This document shows, piece by piece, positions 1 through 7,023 of a stretch of DNA of 64,000 bases. The translations under genes were made by a program, and so were the position numbers. The stretch's first letter is position 1. Each line of letters starts with the position of its first letter. The notes below the pieces were generated by a model. That model had not been told where the DNA came from. It saw only the letters and a list, made by a program, of their open reading frames with translations, and did no database searches. The stretch covers positions 15,730-79,729 of the forward strand of contig FR887359.1 of the NCBI GenBank assembly GCA_000431795.1. The letters run 5' to 3'. Source of the stretch: Clostridium sp. CAG:302 (GTDB lineage Bacteria > Bacillota_I > Bacilli_A > RF39 > UBA660).

Positions 1-2
1 GA

Positions 3-407
3 GAACAATATGATGAAAAACTAAATAAGTATGAAAATACCTATGATAAAAAAAGAATCCTACTTGTAGATGATAATATTTCTACTAATAAGATAATAAG
101 TAAATTACTTAAAGATACCAATATAGAATTAGATTATGTAGGTTTAGGTAAAGAAGCCCTAGATAAAATTAGAAGTAAAGAAAAATATGACTTAATTCTA
201 TTAGATGAAGTAATGGATCCACTAGATGGAAAGACAGTTATGAAAAAATTTAAAGATATCAGAGATTTCAATACCAAAGTCATATTACTAACTAGAAATA
301 ACGAATACGAATATAACGAAGAATACCTAAAGTATGGCTTTGCTGGTTATCTCTTAAAACCAATAAATAAAGATAAATTATTAGAAATAATAGATAAGTA
401 CCTATAA
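3..407 (+). CDS. Response-regulator receiver domain, C-terminal end of a longer protein (5' end outside the window)
   Basis: The open frame enters from the left edge and reads through a complete CheY-like receiver domain to TAA. Visible landmarks are the acidic pair in LLVDDN, the phospho-acceptor Asp in LILLDEVMDPLDG, the Thr of LLTRN and the Lys of LLKPI. The residues before the domain (EQYDEKLNKYENTY) look like a helical linker, so this is probably the terminal receiver of a hybrid sensor kinase or of a response regulator with an N-terminal partner domain. No output domain follows. The internal ATG at 213 would cut the domain in half and is unlikely to be the start. Confidence 0.8.
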   Translation, partial: EQYDEKLNKYENTYDKKRILLVDDNISTNKIISKLLKDTNIELDYVGLGKEALDKIRSKEKYDLILLDEVMDPLDGKTVMKKFKDIRDFNTKVILLTRNNEYEYNEEYLKYGFAGYLLKPINKDKLLEIIDKYL

Positions 408-425
408 ACCATGGTACTTATCTTT
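393..425 (+). terminator. Terminator hairpin overlapping the receiver-gene stop codon
   Basis: A 10-bp perfect stem (GATAAGTACC at 393-402 with its complement at 413-422) encloses the TAA stop and is followed by a short T-rich tail. Confidence 0.6.
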
Positions 426-461
426 ACATAATAATTGGTAAAATTTTTCTACCATATTTTT

Positions 462-490
462 TTGACATTATTACATATTTGTGGTAGAAT
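462..490 (+). promoter_or_regulatory. Distal promoter of gpsB-rnpB
   Basis: TTGACA (462-467), 17-bp spacer, TAGAAT (485-490). It is the first of two tandem promoters. A near-perfect 21-bp palindrome (TTAAAAAGAA, C, then its complement, 500-520) lies just downstream of the predicted start, between the two promoters, and could be an operator. Confidence 0.6.
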
Positions 491-520
491 TATAACTAGT
501 TAAAAAGAACTTCTTTTTAA

Positions 521-549
521 TTGACAAATAATATTTTTTTTGAGATAAT
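521..549 (+). promoter_or_regulatory. Proximal promoter of gpsB-rnpB
   Basis: TTGACA (521-526), 17-bp spacer, GATAAT (544-549), with a TG one base before the -10 (extended -10). Transcription would begin around 556, just ahead of the gpsB ribosome binding site GAGGTGG. Confidence 0.6.
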
Positions 550-570
550 TTTATTATAGAGGTGGTTTAA

Positions 571-894
571 ATGAATGATAGAATTACTTTAACTATGCAA
601 GATATTTTAGAGAAGGAATTCAAAATAGATGCCAGAGGATATAGACCGCAAGAAGTAGATAAATTTTTAGATATTATTATTAAAGATTATAATGAATATA
701 ATAATATTATAAGAAACCTAGAAAAAGAAAAAAGAGCTCTAGCTCTTGAAAACCAAAATCTAAAAAATGAAGCAAGAAATTTAAGATCAAGTATTGAAGC
801 TGCTAGAATTGGCGAAAAAGAAATAACAAATGTTGATTTATTAAGAAGAATATCTCAGTTAGAGAAGATAATTTTAGGAAAATCAGAACAATAA
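571..894 (+). CDS. gpsB: Cell-division regulator GpsB (DivIVA family)
   Basis: A small cytoplasmic coiled-coil protein of 107 aa, the usual GpsB size. In the family GpsB shuttles between division septum and side wall and binds penicillin-binding proteins. The N-terminal DivIVA membrane-binding domain is clear (DILEKEFK, then RGYRPQEVDKFLDIIIKDY), followed by a heptad coiled coil at about 40-75. The C-terminal trimerisation segment (VDLLRRISQLEKIILG) matches the short GpsB tail and not the long DivIVA tail. The start has a strong GAGGTGG site. The stop codon lies inside the 5' end of rnpB, so the two are probably co-transcribed, and this adjacency is familiar from Firmicutes. Confidence 0.92.
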   Translation: MNDRITLTMQDILEKEFKIDARGYRPQEVDKFLDIIIKDYNEYNNIIRNLEKEKRALALENQNLKNEARNLRSSIEAARIGEKEITNVDLLRRISQLEKIILGKSEQ

Positions 895-1245
895 TTTATC
901 TGGGTAAATGCTGCATATAATTATGTAGAGGAAAGTCCATGCTCGCACTATCTGTGATGATAGTAGTGTTTGTGCTTAGGGAAAAAATAACCTAAGGCAG
1001 GTAACTGACGGCGTTCGTTTTATCTAAGGGAAACTATGATAAAATGGATATAAAGTGCCACAGAAACGAGTCTATGAAGAAATTCGTAGAATGAAACGAG
1101 GTAAACCCCGCAAGCGAGAAACCCAAAATATGGTAGGGGAATCTTCCGAGGAAAATAAGAATCCAAAGAAGAATGACATTATGTCATAGATAAATATTTA
1201 CCGCCTAGCAATAGGTACAGAACATGGCTTATAAGATTTATTATT
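890..1245 (+). ncRNA. rnpB: RNase P RNA, Bacillus (type B)-like
   Basis: This is the catalytic RNA that matures tRNA 5' ends. Conserved blocks are readable in order: GAGGAAAGTCCATGCTCGCAC near 930-950, GTGCCACAGAAAC at about 1055, the ACCCCGCAAGCGAGAAACCC block near 1106, GGTAGGGGAA near 1132, and ACATGGCTTATA at the 3' end. The terminal P1 helix can be drawn between 890-901 and 1234-1245 with two central mismatches, so the RNA would begin within the gpsB stop codon. No separate terminator is visible; the next gene's Shine-Dalgarno site (GGAG) starts only 6 nt later. Ends are therefore approximate. Confidence 0.93.
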
Positions 1246-1258
1246 ATTAAGGAGAAGT

Positions 1259-1732
1259 ATGAAAAACATTGGACTGAAATTAAAAGAAAAAAGAATACAA
1301 AATGGTTTGTCTATTGATGAAGTAGCAGAGGACTTAAAACTAAGACCTTCACAAATAGAAAGTATTGAAGAAGGAAGAAAAGATGACTTCAAAGACATAT
1401 TCTACCTAAAGTATTTTATTAGAGACTATGCCAAATATTTGGGTTTAGATAGTGATAAAATGTTAGATGAATTTAATGAATACTTGTTTGACGAAACATC
1501 AAAGATACCAGTAGATATGATAAAAGAGGCTAAAAAAGAAAAAAATGAAGTAGTCTCAAATGAAAAAGTATCACCATATACAAAAAGCTCTAAGAAAAAA
1601 CTAGGAGTACCAAAGATAATAATTGGCCTAATAGCCCTAGTGGTTCTAATTATAGTAGGATACATTTTAGTAAGTAACTATAAAGGCAATGACTTTAGTG
1701 ATAAAAACATTACATATAGTATAAGGAGATAA
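1259..1732 (+). CDS. RodZ/YmfM-like helix-turn-helix membrane protein
   Basis: 157 aa. The N-terminal cytoplasmic domain is a Cro/RodZ-type helix-turn-helix (GLKLKEKRIQNGLSIDEVAEDL, about 5-70). A Lys-rich linker and one transmembrane helix (about 120-141, IIIGLIALVVLIIVGYILV) follow, with only a stub of 15 or so residues outside. RodZ helps organise MreB-directed wall growth. The Bacillus homologue YmfM sits directly before pgsA, and the same order is seen here, one base from the pgsA start. The large extracellular domain of full RodZ proteins is absent, as in the YmfM type. The ATG has a GGAG site 5-8 nt upstream. Confidence 0.75.
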   Translation: MKNIGLKLKEKRIQNGLSIDEVAEDLKLRPSQIESIEEGRKDDFKDIFYLKYFIRDYAKYLGLDSDKMLDEFNEYLFDETSKIPVDMIKEAKKEKNEVVSNEKVSPYTKSSKKKLGVPKIIIGLIALVVLIIVGYILVSNYKGNDFSDKNITYSIRR

Positions 1733-1733
1733 A

Positions 1734-2327
1734 ATGAATAAAGCAAATAAAATAACAATGAGTAGAATTATAATGTCATTGATAATTATAACAATAATGC
1801 TATTTCCTTTTGACCAAGTTGGTTTAGAATTTCCAACATATATACTAAAAGGAAATATTGTTATAGACTTAAAATATATACTAGTAGGAGTACTATTTGT
1901 AATAGCCTCATTTACTGATTTCTTAGATGGACATGTGGCTAGAAAATATAATATGGTAACTGACTTTGGTAAGATGATAGATGCTATTAGTGACAAATTA
2001 CTTACTAATTCAGTATTAATAATTCTTGCTTGTAATGGTAAGGTATCCACTATAATAGCAGTAGTAATAGTTATGCGTGATATCATAGTAGATTCTATAA
2101 AAATGGTAGTGGGTAACAAAGGAACTGCTGTAGCGGCTATTGGAATTGCCAAAGTAAAGACAGCAACATTGATGGTAGGTATAGTTTTAACACTATTCTA
2201 TAATTTACCATTTGAATTAATACCACTTAGGGTATCAGACTTCCTATTAGCAGTAGCGGCTATACTATCTGTAATATCAGGAATAAAATATTATATAATG
2301 GCTAAACCATATTTAAAAGATAGATAA
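1734..2327 (+). CDS. pgsA: CDP-diacylglycerol--glycerol-3-phosphate 3-phosphatidyltransferase
   Basis: This membrane enzyme makes phosphatidylglycerol phosphate, the first committed step to phosphatidylglycerol and cardiolipin. The CDP-alcohol phosphotransferase signature is intact at about residues 62-89: DFLDGHVAR, then G, then D and D in TDFGKMIDAISDK. Several hydrophobic helices flank it. 197 aa is normal for the family. The ATG follows the upstream TAA by one base and is preceded by AAGGAG, so translation is probably coupled to the RodZ-like gene. The arrangement matches ymfM-pgsA-recA of Bacillus, although cinA, which usually lies before recA, is missing. Confidence 0.93.
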   Translation: MNKANKITMSRIIMSLIIITIMLFPFDQVGLEFPTYILKGNIVIDLKYILVGVLFVIASFTDFLDGHVARKYNMVTDFGKMIDAISDKLLTNSVLIILACNGKVSTIIAVVIVMRDIIVDSIKMVVGNKGTAVAAIGIAKVKTATLMVGIVLTLFYNLPFELIPLRVSDFLLAVAAILSVISGIKYYIMAKPYLKDR

Positions 2328-2351
2328 TACTTAGGTATTATTTATTTTTTT
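2325..2351 (+). terminator. Terminator after pgsA
   Basis: The TAATAC/GTATTA stem (2325-2330 and 2335-2340) includes the pgsA stop codon and is followed by TTTATTTTTTT. Confidence 0.6.
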
Positions 2352-2354
2352 GCT

Positions 2355-2414
2355 CACTTCCAGCCTAAGGTCTTTCAGTGCTATTTTTAGTCTTTATTAA
2401 AAGTCTAAAAATAG
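2355..2414 (+). repeat. Paired-hairpin intergenic element, copy 1 (diverged)
   Basis: Two abutting hairpins. The first (2355-2380) keeps the outer CACT/AGTG and the inner AG-C-CTAAGG-T-CT core but has three further mismatches. The second (2381-2414) has a perfect 10-bp stem, CTATTTTTAG with its complement, around a T...T mismatch and a 12-nt apex. It lies between pgsA and recA. Confidence 0.6.
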
Positions 2415-2498
2415 TATGCCAGTGCATCTATTATATATAAGCCACAAATAGATATTTATATGTTAATTGGTATTGTTTTTAAAAAAACACAAAAAACA

Positions 2499-2512
2499 CG
2501 AACAAATGTACT
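2499..2512. promoter_or_regulatory. Possible degenerate SOS (LexA) box upstream of recA
   Basis: CGAAC-AAAT-GTAC resembles the Gram-positive LexA site GAAC-N4-GTTC with one mismatch in the right half, and sits just upstream of the recA -35. No lexA gene is in the window, so this is only suggestive. Confidence 0.3.
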
Positions 2513-2520
2513 AAAATGTA

Positions 2521-2549
2521 TTGACAACCAAAAAAATATATTATATAAT
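2521..2549 (+). promoter_or_regulatory. recA promoter
   Basis: Consensus TTGACA (2521-2526), 17-bp spacer, TATAAT (2544-2549), about 40 nt ahead of the recA start. Confidence 0.8.
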
Positions 2550-2588
2550 TGTTTTGTAATTAAGGAAAGTGTAGGAAAGAGAGGAATT

Positions 2589-3629
2589 ATGGCAAAGACA
2601 GTTGAAAAGGATTCTGCATTAGAACAAGTATTAGCAGACATAGAAAAGCAATTTGGAAAAGGGGCAATTATGAAACTAGGAGAGCAGGAACATAAAGAAG
2701 TAGAAGTATGTCCTAGTGGTTCATTAAGTTTAGATATAGCCCTAGGAGTAGGAGGATATCCTAAGGGAAGAATAATTGAAATATATGGGCCTGAATCTTC
2801 AGGTAAGACAACATTCGCATTACATGCAATTGCTGAAGTACAAAAGCAAGGAGGAAGAGCAGCATTTATAGATGCTGAGCATTCACTAGATCCAGTATAT
2901 GCCCACAATTTAGGAGTAAATACTGATGAATTATTATTATCCCAGCCAGATACAGGAGAGCAAGCTTTAGAAATTTGTGATGCTCTAGTAAAGAGTGAAG
3001 CTGTTTCAATAATAGTAATAGACTCAGTAGCGGCCCTTGTACCACAAGCAGAAATAGATGGAGAAATGGGTGATTCACATGTTGGATTACAAGCAAGATT
3101 AATGAGCCAAGCATTAAGAAAATTATCCGGTTCAATTAACAAAACAAAAACAATTGTAATATTTATTAATCAGCTAAGAGAAAAAGTAGGAGTACTATTT
3201 GGTAATCCCGAAACCACACCAGGTGGTAAAGCATTAAAATACTATTCTTCAGTTAGACTTGATATAAGAAGAGGAGAACAATTAAAAGTAGGCTCTGATG
3301 TAGTAGGAAATAAAACTAATATTAAAGTAGTAAAAAATAAAGTAGCTCCACCATTCAAAACAGCTACAGTTGATATAATGTATGGTGAAGGTGTATCAAA
3401 AGAAGGAGAATTATTAGATTTAGCCTCTGATGCTGGTATTGTTGAAAAAAGTGGTGCTTGGTATGCCTACAAAGGAGACAAAATTGGTCAAGGAAAAGAA
3501 AATGCTAAAATATATCTAAAAGAAAATTCAAAAATTGAAAACGAAATAGAAGAGTTAGTTAGAAAGCATTATAATATTTCTTTAAATAAAAAAGTAGAGA
3601 AAGAAGCTAAAACTAAAGAATCAAAATAA
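2589..3629 (+). CDS. recA: Recombinase RecA
   Basis: An ATP-dependent DNA strand-exchange protein central to recombination and the SOS response. 346 aa from the ATG chosen here, the usual length. Walker A is GPESSGKTT (about 67-75), Walker B VIIVIDSVAAL, and the DNA-binding loops lie around EIDGEMGDSHVGLQARLM and INQLREKVGVLFGNPETTPGG. An in-frame ATG at 2460 would add 43 residues but lies upstream of the consensus promoter. The ATG at 2589 has an AGAGAGG site and begins MAKTVEKD as expected. The gene is transcribed alone from its own promoter. Confidence 0.97.
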   Translation: MAKTVEKDSALEQVLADIEKQFGKGAIMKLGEQEHKEVEVCPSGSLSLDIALGVGGYPKGRIIEIYGPESSGKTTFALHAIAEVQKQGGRAAFIDAEHSLDPVYAHNLGVNTDELLLSQPDTGEQALEICDALVKSEAVSIIVIDSVAALVPQAEIDGEMGDSHVGLQARLMSQALRKLSGSINKTKTIVIFINQLREKVGVLFGNPETTPGGKALKYYSSVRLDIRRGEQLKVGSDVVGNKTNIKVVKNKVAPPFKTATVDIMYGEGVSKEGELLDLASDAGIVEKSGAWYAYKGDKIGQGKENAKIYLKENSKIENEIEELVRKHYNISLNKKVEKEAKTKESK

Positions 3630-3631
3630 CT

Positions 3632-3659
3632 AAAGGAATAAAAATAATATTCCTTTTTT
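3632..3659 (+). terminator. recA terminator
   Basis: The 9-bp stem AAAGGAATA/TATTCCTTT (3632-3640, 3648-3656) ends in a T run. Confidence 0.8.
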
Positions 3660-3695
3660 CTATGTCATATGATAAAATGTAAGTAGGTGATAAAA

Positions 3696-4625
3696 TTGAA
3701 AAAAAGCATAATAATATATAATCCTAATTCAGGAAAATATAATAAAGAAAAAACATTACCAAAATTAAAAGAAGTATTAAATGATTATAATTATGAAGTA
3801 GAAATAATGGAAACAAAAAGGAAAGGTCATGCTACTATGCTAGTAAAAAAAATTCCTTATGTAGATTTACTTATTTCAATAGGTGGAGACGGAACATTCA
3901 ATGAAGTTATGACTGGTAACTTTGCTAGAAAGAAAAGACTAACCCTATGCCATCTTCCATCAGGAACAACTAATGATATTGGAGCTATGTGGGGATATGG
4001 TAAAGACATAGTATCCAATTTAAAATTAGCTTTAAATGGTGAGATAAAAAGAATAGATGTATGTACAATAAATGGCAAACCATTAGTATATACTGCCGGT
4101 TTTGGTAAGTTTATGAATATCCCATATGAAACTCCAAGAGAATTAAAAAAGAGACTGGGACATTTAGCTTACATAAAAGAGGGTGCTAAAGATTTCTTTA
4201 GAAAAGTAAAACTATATGATATAAGTTATGAGATAAATGGTGAAGAATATCGTGGACTATTCTCATTTGCCATTATAACAAATGCTAATAGAGTAGCGGG
4301 TATTAATAATTTTTATAAAGATATTAAATTAAATGACAATCAGTTTGAAGTTTTAATGTGTAACATCACTAAATTAAAAGATGTAGTAAAGACATTGTAT
4401 TTCTTTGCTAAATATGATGCCAGTAAAATACCGGGATTTTATTTTTATAAAACAGACAACTTCAAGTTCAAATTTAATACACCAATAAAAAAACCACTAT
4501 GCATAGATGGCGAATCATTTGATGATTTAAGTGGTGAATATGATGTTAAAATAGACAAAGATGTCTATGTCTTAATGCCATCAAAAAATATAAAAAGTTT
4601 ATTTACAAATGAAGAGAAAACCTAA
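3696..4625 (+). CDS. Diacylglycerol/lipid kinase family protein (DagK/YegS type)
   Basis: It shows the DAGK catalytic fold: NPNSGK close to the N-terminus, then the nucleotide loop GGDGTFNEV (about residues 66-74), LPSGTTND, and a C-terminal CIDGE segment. Family members phosphorylate diacylglycerol or related lipids at the inner membrane face, and in Gram-positives DgkB recycles the diacylglycerol released by lipoteichoic acid synthesis. The exact substrate cannot be read from sequence. I start it at TTG 3696, because AGGTG lies 6 nt upstream. A GTG at 3687 is in frame but overlaps that ribosome binding site. 309 aa. Confidence 0.8.
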   Translation: MKKSIIIYNPNSGKYNKEKTLPKLKEVLNDYNYEVEIMETKRKGHATMLVKKIPYVDLLISIGGDGTFNEVMTGNFARKKRLTLCHLPSGTTNDIGAMWGYGKDIVSNLKLALNGEIKRIDVCTINGKPLVYTAGFGKFMNIPYETPRELKKRLGHLAYIKEGAKDFFRKVKLYDISYEINGEEYRGLFSFAIITNANRVAGINNFYKDIKLNDNQFEVLMCNITKLKDVVKTLYFFAKYDASKIPGFYFYKTDNFKFKFNTPIKKPLCIDGESFDDLSGEYDVKIDKDVYVLMPSKNIKSLFTNEEKT

Positions 4626-4647
4626 AAATATAGTCTTCTCTTCTTTT
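4611..4647. terminator. Terminator shared by convergent genes
   Basis: The GAAGAGAA (4611-4618) and TTCTCTTC (4636-4643) stem starts inside the lipid-kinase gene, encloses its stop, and lies just before the end of the convergent minus-strand gene. Weak T-tracts are seen on the + side. Confidence 0.55.
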
Positions 4648-4651
4648 CTAT

Positions 4652-5236
4652 TTACTTATAGCAGCCATTTCTAATCATTTGTCTTTTCCAGTTAATATTA
4701 GCCATAAAAACATATAGTCTCTTAGTCATTGGTCTAATTGTAGTCTCTAATATAATTTCATTACCATTATCTATACATTCTTTGAACTTCTTAATTTTAA
4801 TCAAAAAAGGTATAGAAATCAATTTATATAACCAAAACTTTTCACACTTACCAACAATCTCTCCAGCTCCAATATTAAAAGAGCCCATATATTTTGCTTT
4901 ATTTTTCTTGGCAAAGTTTTCTATAATTAATGAAGCAGTTCTATTATGTTTAGCCTCCCAAAAACCACAGTTAATAATTGTATAAATTTTTTTATTACTA
5001 ATATCAATCTTGTTACTTAGAATATATTCCATAAATTCAATTATTTTGCATGTAGGTCCATCAACATATAAAGGAAAACATAAAATAATAGTATCCACCT
5101 TTTTAATGTCTTTTAAAATATCGCTAAATCTATCCCTATATACACATTTAATCTTTTCCTTGTCTTTAATTTTATTCAGAAAATAATTAGAATTACCATT
5201 TTCTAATTTTGGACTACCATTTACATATAATTTCAT
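4652..5236 (-). CDS. Flavodoxin-fold NAD(P)H-dependent oxidoreductase
   Basis: 194 aa. The N-terminal strand and phosphate-binding loop (VNGSPKLENGNSNYF) are typical of FMN-binding NADPH:quinone/FMN reductases. A second strand, DTIILCFPLYVDGPTCKIIEFME, is the usual flavin-edge segment, and INCGFWEA is at the third. Substrate unknown. Its ATG overlaps the stop of the upstream minus-strand gene (ATGA), so the two are translationally coupled and may form one redox unit. Confidence 0.65.
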   Translation of the reverse strand: MKLYVNGSPKLENGNSNYFLNKIKDKEKIKCVYRDRFSDILKDIKKVDTIILCFPLYVDGPTCKIIEFMEYILSNKIDISNKKIYTIINCGFWEAKHNRTASLIIENFAKKNKAKYMGSFNIGAGEIVGKCEKFWLYKLISIPFLIKIKKFKECIDNGNEIILETTIRPMTKRLYVFMANINWKRQMIRNGCYK

Positions 5237-5709
5237 ATATTTATCTCCTTATAATCATTATAAAAATAAATTTCTGGATAATTAGTATTCAAATTATTCA
5301 TATTAGCCTCTACAAACCTAGTGGCAATTTTTTTATCTTCTTCAGTAATATTTTCACCATAAAAATAAACTTTAAAATTGATTTTTTTATCTATTCTAAC
5401 TTTATGATGTATCTCACCATTTCTAATAGTAAAGAAAGGTTCAACAAATGATATGCTTCTTTCAATAATCTTTTTAACTTTACTACTATAAGTACCATAA
5501 GTAAATTTACTAATAATAATAAGTTCATCACTTTCTAAAATTTTTTTACCATTATAAGTAATATTATCCTTATGTACACATTCCAGTGGTTTTCTAACCC
5601 AGCAAGAAAAACATCCTATACAGCTTTTTTCAGCATCACTAACTAAAACATCAGTATCATTTAACTTCAAAAAAGAGGTATCCTCTAAATCATGTATTAT
5701 TGTTCTCAT
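5233..5709 (-). CDS. Flavodoxin-like protein, short form
   Basis: 158 aa. It resembles the central part of NADPH-dependent FMN reductases with a Cys-rich CIGCFSCW and ECVHKD stretch. It lacks the N-terminal GSPR-type phosphate loop usual for such proteins, and instead starts with a short segment (MRTIIHDLEDTSFL). It may be one subunit partnering the 4-nt-overlapping gene at 4652-5236, with the pair replacing a single longer protein. No better identification is possible. Confidence 0.5.
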   Translation of the reverse strand: MRTIIHDLEDTSFLKLNDTDVLVSDAEKSCIGCFSCWVRKPLECVHKDNITYNGKKILESDELIIISKFTYGTYSSKVKKIIERSISFVEPFFTIRNGEIHHKVRIDKKINFKVYFYGENITEEDKKIATRFVEANMNNLNTNYPEIYFYNDYKEINI

Positions 5710-5841
5710 AATAAAAAATATGCTAAATTAAAATATTTAGCACTATAATACTAGTAACTATTATAAAACCCACTTCAAAATTACTCCGAAATGAGTAAAA
5801 TGAGTGGAAAATTGGAAGTAAAAATGGAAAAATCAAAGTAA

Positions 5842-5868
5842 AAAAGTCTTATTTTATAAGACTTTTGC
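5842..5868 (-). terminator. Terminator of ssrA
   Basis: Reading the minus strand, AAAAGTCTTA and its complement (hairpin 5842-5866) are followed by a T run just past the tmRNA 3' end. Confidence 0.75.
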
Positions 5869-5876
5869 ATTCTTAA

Positions 5877-6235
5877 TGGTGGAGCTGAGGGGAATCGAAC
5901 CCCTGTCCGCAAATACAGTAGCTTAACCTTCTACAAGATTAGTAAGTTATTAAAATTCATAAGCAAGTAGATAACTTACAATCATAATTGCTTACTAGTT
6001 TATGTTTATTCGTTATGAAGTCTAAACAAAAATCATAATATAGTCTGCTTTATAAGTCCTATCTAATTCTCACAGACAAAGAATTAGTAGAACCTGTCGC
6101 TACCTATAGGTTAGGCATAAGCAACAGCGTTTGTATAGCTGTTTCCAGTTATATTTAATTTCACTCTTGTAACGTAAGAGATACTCGTCTTGCTAATTAA
6201 GCCCAAATATTTTCGTCGAAACCAAAGACAGCCCC
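5877..6235 (-). ncRNA. ssrA: Transfer-messenger RNA (tmRNA)
   Basis: This RNA rescues stalled ribosomes by acting as tRNA-Ala and then as mRNA for a degradation tag. On the minus strand the 5' end GGGGCTGTCTTTGG pairs as acceptor stem with the encoded 3' end CAGCTCCACCA. The T-arm GGGGTTCGAATCCCC is intact and CCA is encoded. The tag frame (6111-6146 on the + map) reads GNSYTNAVAYA and then TAA, preceded by the usual resume-codon context AAATATAACT. Length is 359 nt. Confidence 0.95.
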
Positions 6236-6295
6236 AAATACATATATAATTTTACCAAACAAATGTTTCTTTGTCAATTTTTTATTCAAATTTTA

Positions 6296-6324
6296 TTGTA
6301 ATATTACAAATTTTAATGTATAAT
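6296..6324 (+). promoter_or_regulatory. Promoter of the sipW operon
   Basis: TTGTAA (6296-6301), 17-bp spacer, TATAAT (6319-6324), about 30 nt before the sipW start. It is divergent from ssrA. Confidence 0.6.
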
Positions 6325-6354
6325 TACTATAGAATAGAAATAGGGAGCGTTAGT

Positions 6355-7017
6355 ATGGATTATAACAATGTAGAAAATAAAAATTATTTTGGAGTAAGAC
6401 ATTACAATGTTAAAATAGTAAAAGAAAAAATAAAACCATTAAAATTCATTTCCAGTGTTATATCATATGCTATTTTTATATGGTTATTATTAATTGGATT
6501 AACACTATTAGTTTATATTGCAGACATTAAAATTCGTGCAGCTAAAGGAGATAATACTCCACCTAAATATAATGCTTATGTAGTATTAACAGGTTCAATG
6601 ATACCAGAAATAATGCCTAATGATGTAGTAATAACAAAGAAGAGAGATGCTAAAGAATTACAAGCAGGTGATATTATAACATTTGTATCATCCGATCCAA
6701 GACTTTCAAATATAATAGTAACTCATAGAATAAAACAAGTATTTACTAATTCAAATACTGGTAAACGTGAATTTCAAACTAAGGGAGATAATAATAATGT
6801 TGAAGATTTTGTTTTAGCACAAGAGCAAAATGTAATAGGAGAAGTAATCTATAAAATACCAAAACTAGGTTACGTACAAGCACTATTAGCTTCAAAAGGA
6901 GGATTAATAATAATAGTCCTAATACCATGTTTAGCAATATTATCTTATGATATAGTAAAATTATGTAAGAGAATAGCCACTAAAAAGAAAAGTAAATCTA
7001 CCGTTGTAAGAAGGTGA
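6355..7017 (+). CDS. sipW: Signal peptidase I of the SipW (ER/archaeal) type
   Basis: A membrane serine protease that removes signal peptides. Residues 31-56 form the N-terminal anchor and about 195-215 a second hydrophobic helix. The catalytic Ser lies in VLTGSM (S81). The general base is His (IVTHRI, H124) where ordinary bacterial enzymes have Lys, which is the mark of the S26B/SipW class. SipW processes TasA-type fibre proteins in Bacillus, and a TasA/camelysin-like gene lies two genes downstream. The start at 6355 has GGGAG upstream; an in-frame ATG at 6271 precedes the promoter -10. It ends with TGA immediately followed by TAA. Confidence 0.85.
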   Translation: MDYNNVENKNYFGVRHYNVKIVKEKIKPLKFISSVISYAIFIWLLLIGLTLLVYIADIKIRAAKGDNTPPKYNAYVVLTGSMIPEIMPNDVVITKKRDAKELQAGDIITFVSSDPRLSNIIVTHRIKQVFTNSNTGKREFQTKGDNNNVEDFVLAQEQNVIGEVIYKIPKLGYVQALLASKGGLIIIVLIPCLAILSYDIVKLCKRIATKKKSKSTVVRR

Positions 7018-7023
7018 TAAGTT

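Noticed and set aside
1198..1398. A minus-strand frame across the rnpB 3' end and the RodZ-like gene
   Set aside because: It is antisense to a certain RNA gene and to a clear coding region.
2499..2512. A functional LexA box
   Set aside because: One half-site is imperfect and no LexA is seen in this window, so it is listed only as a weak possibility and not as a finding.
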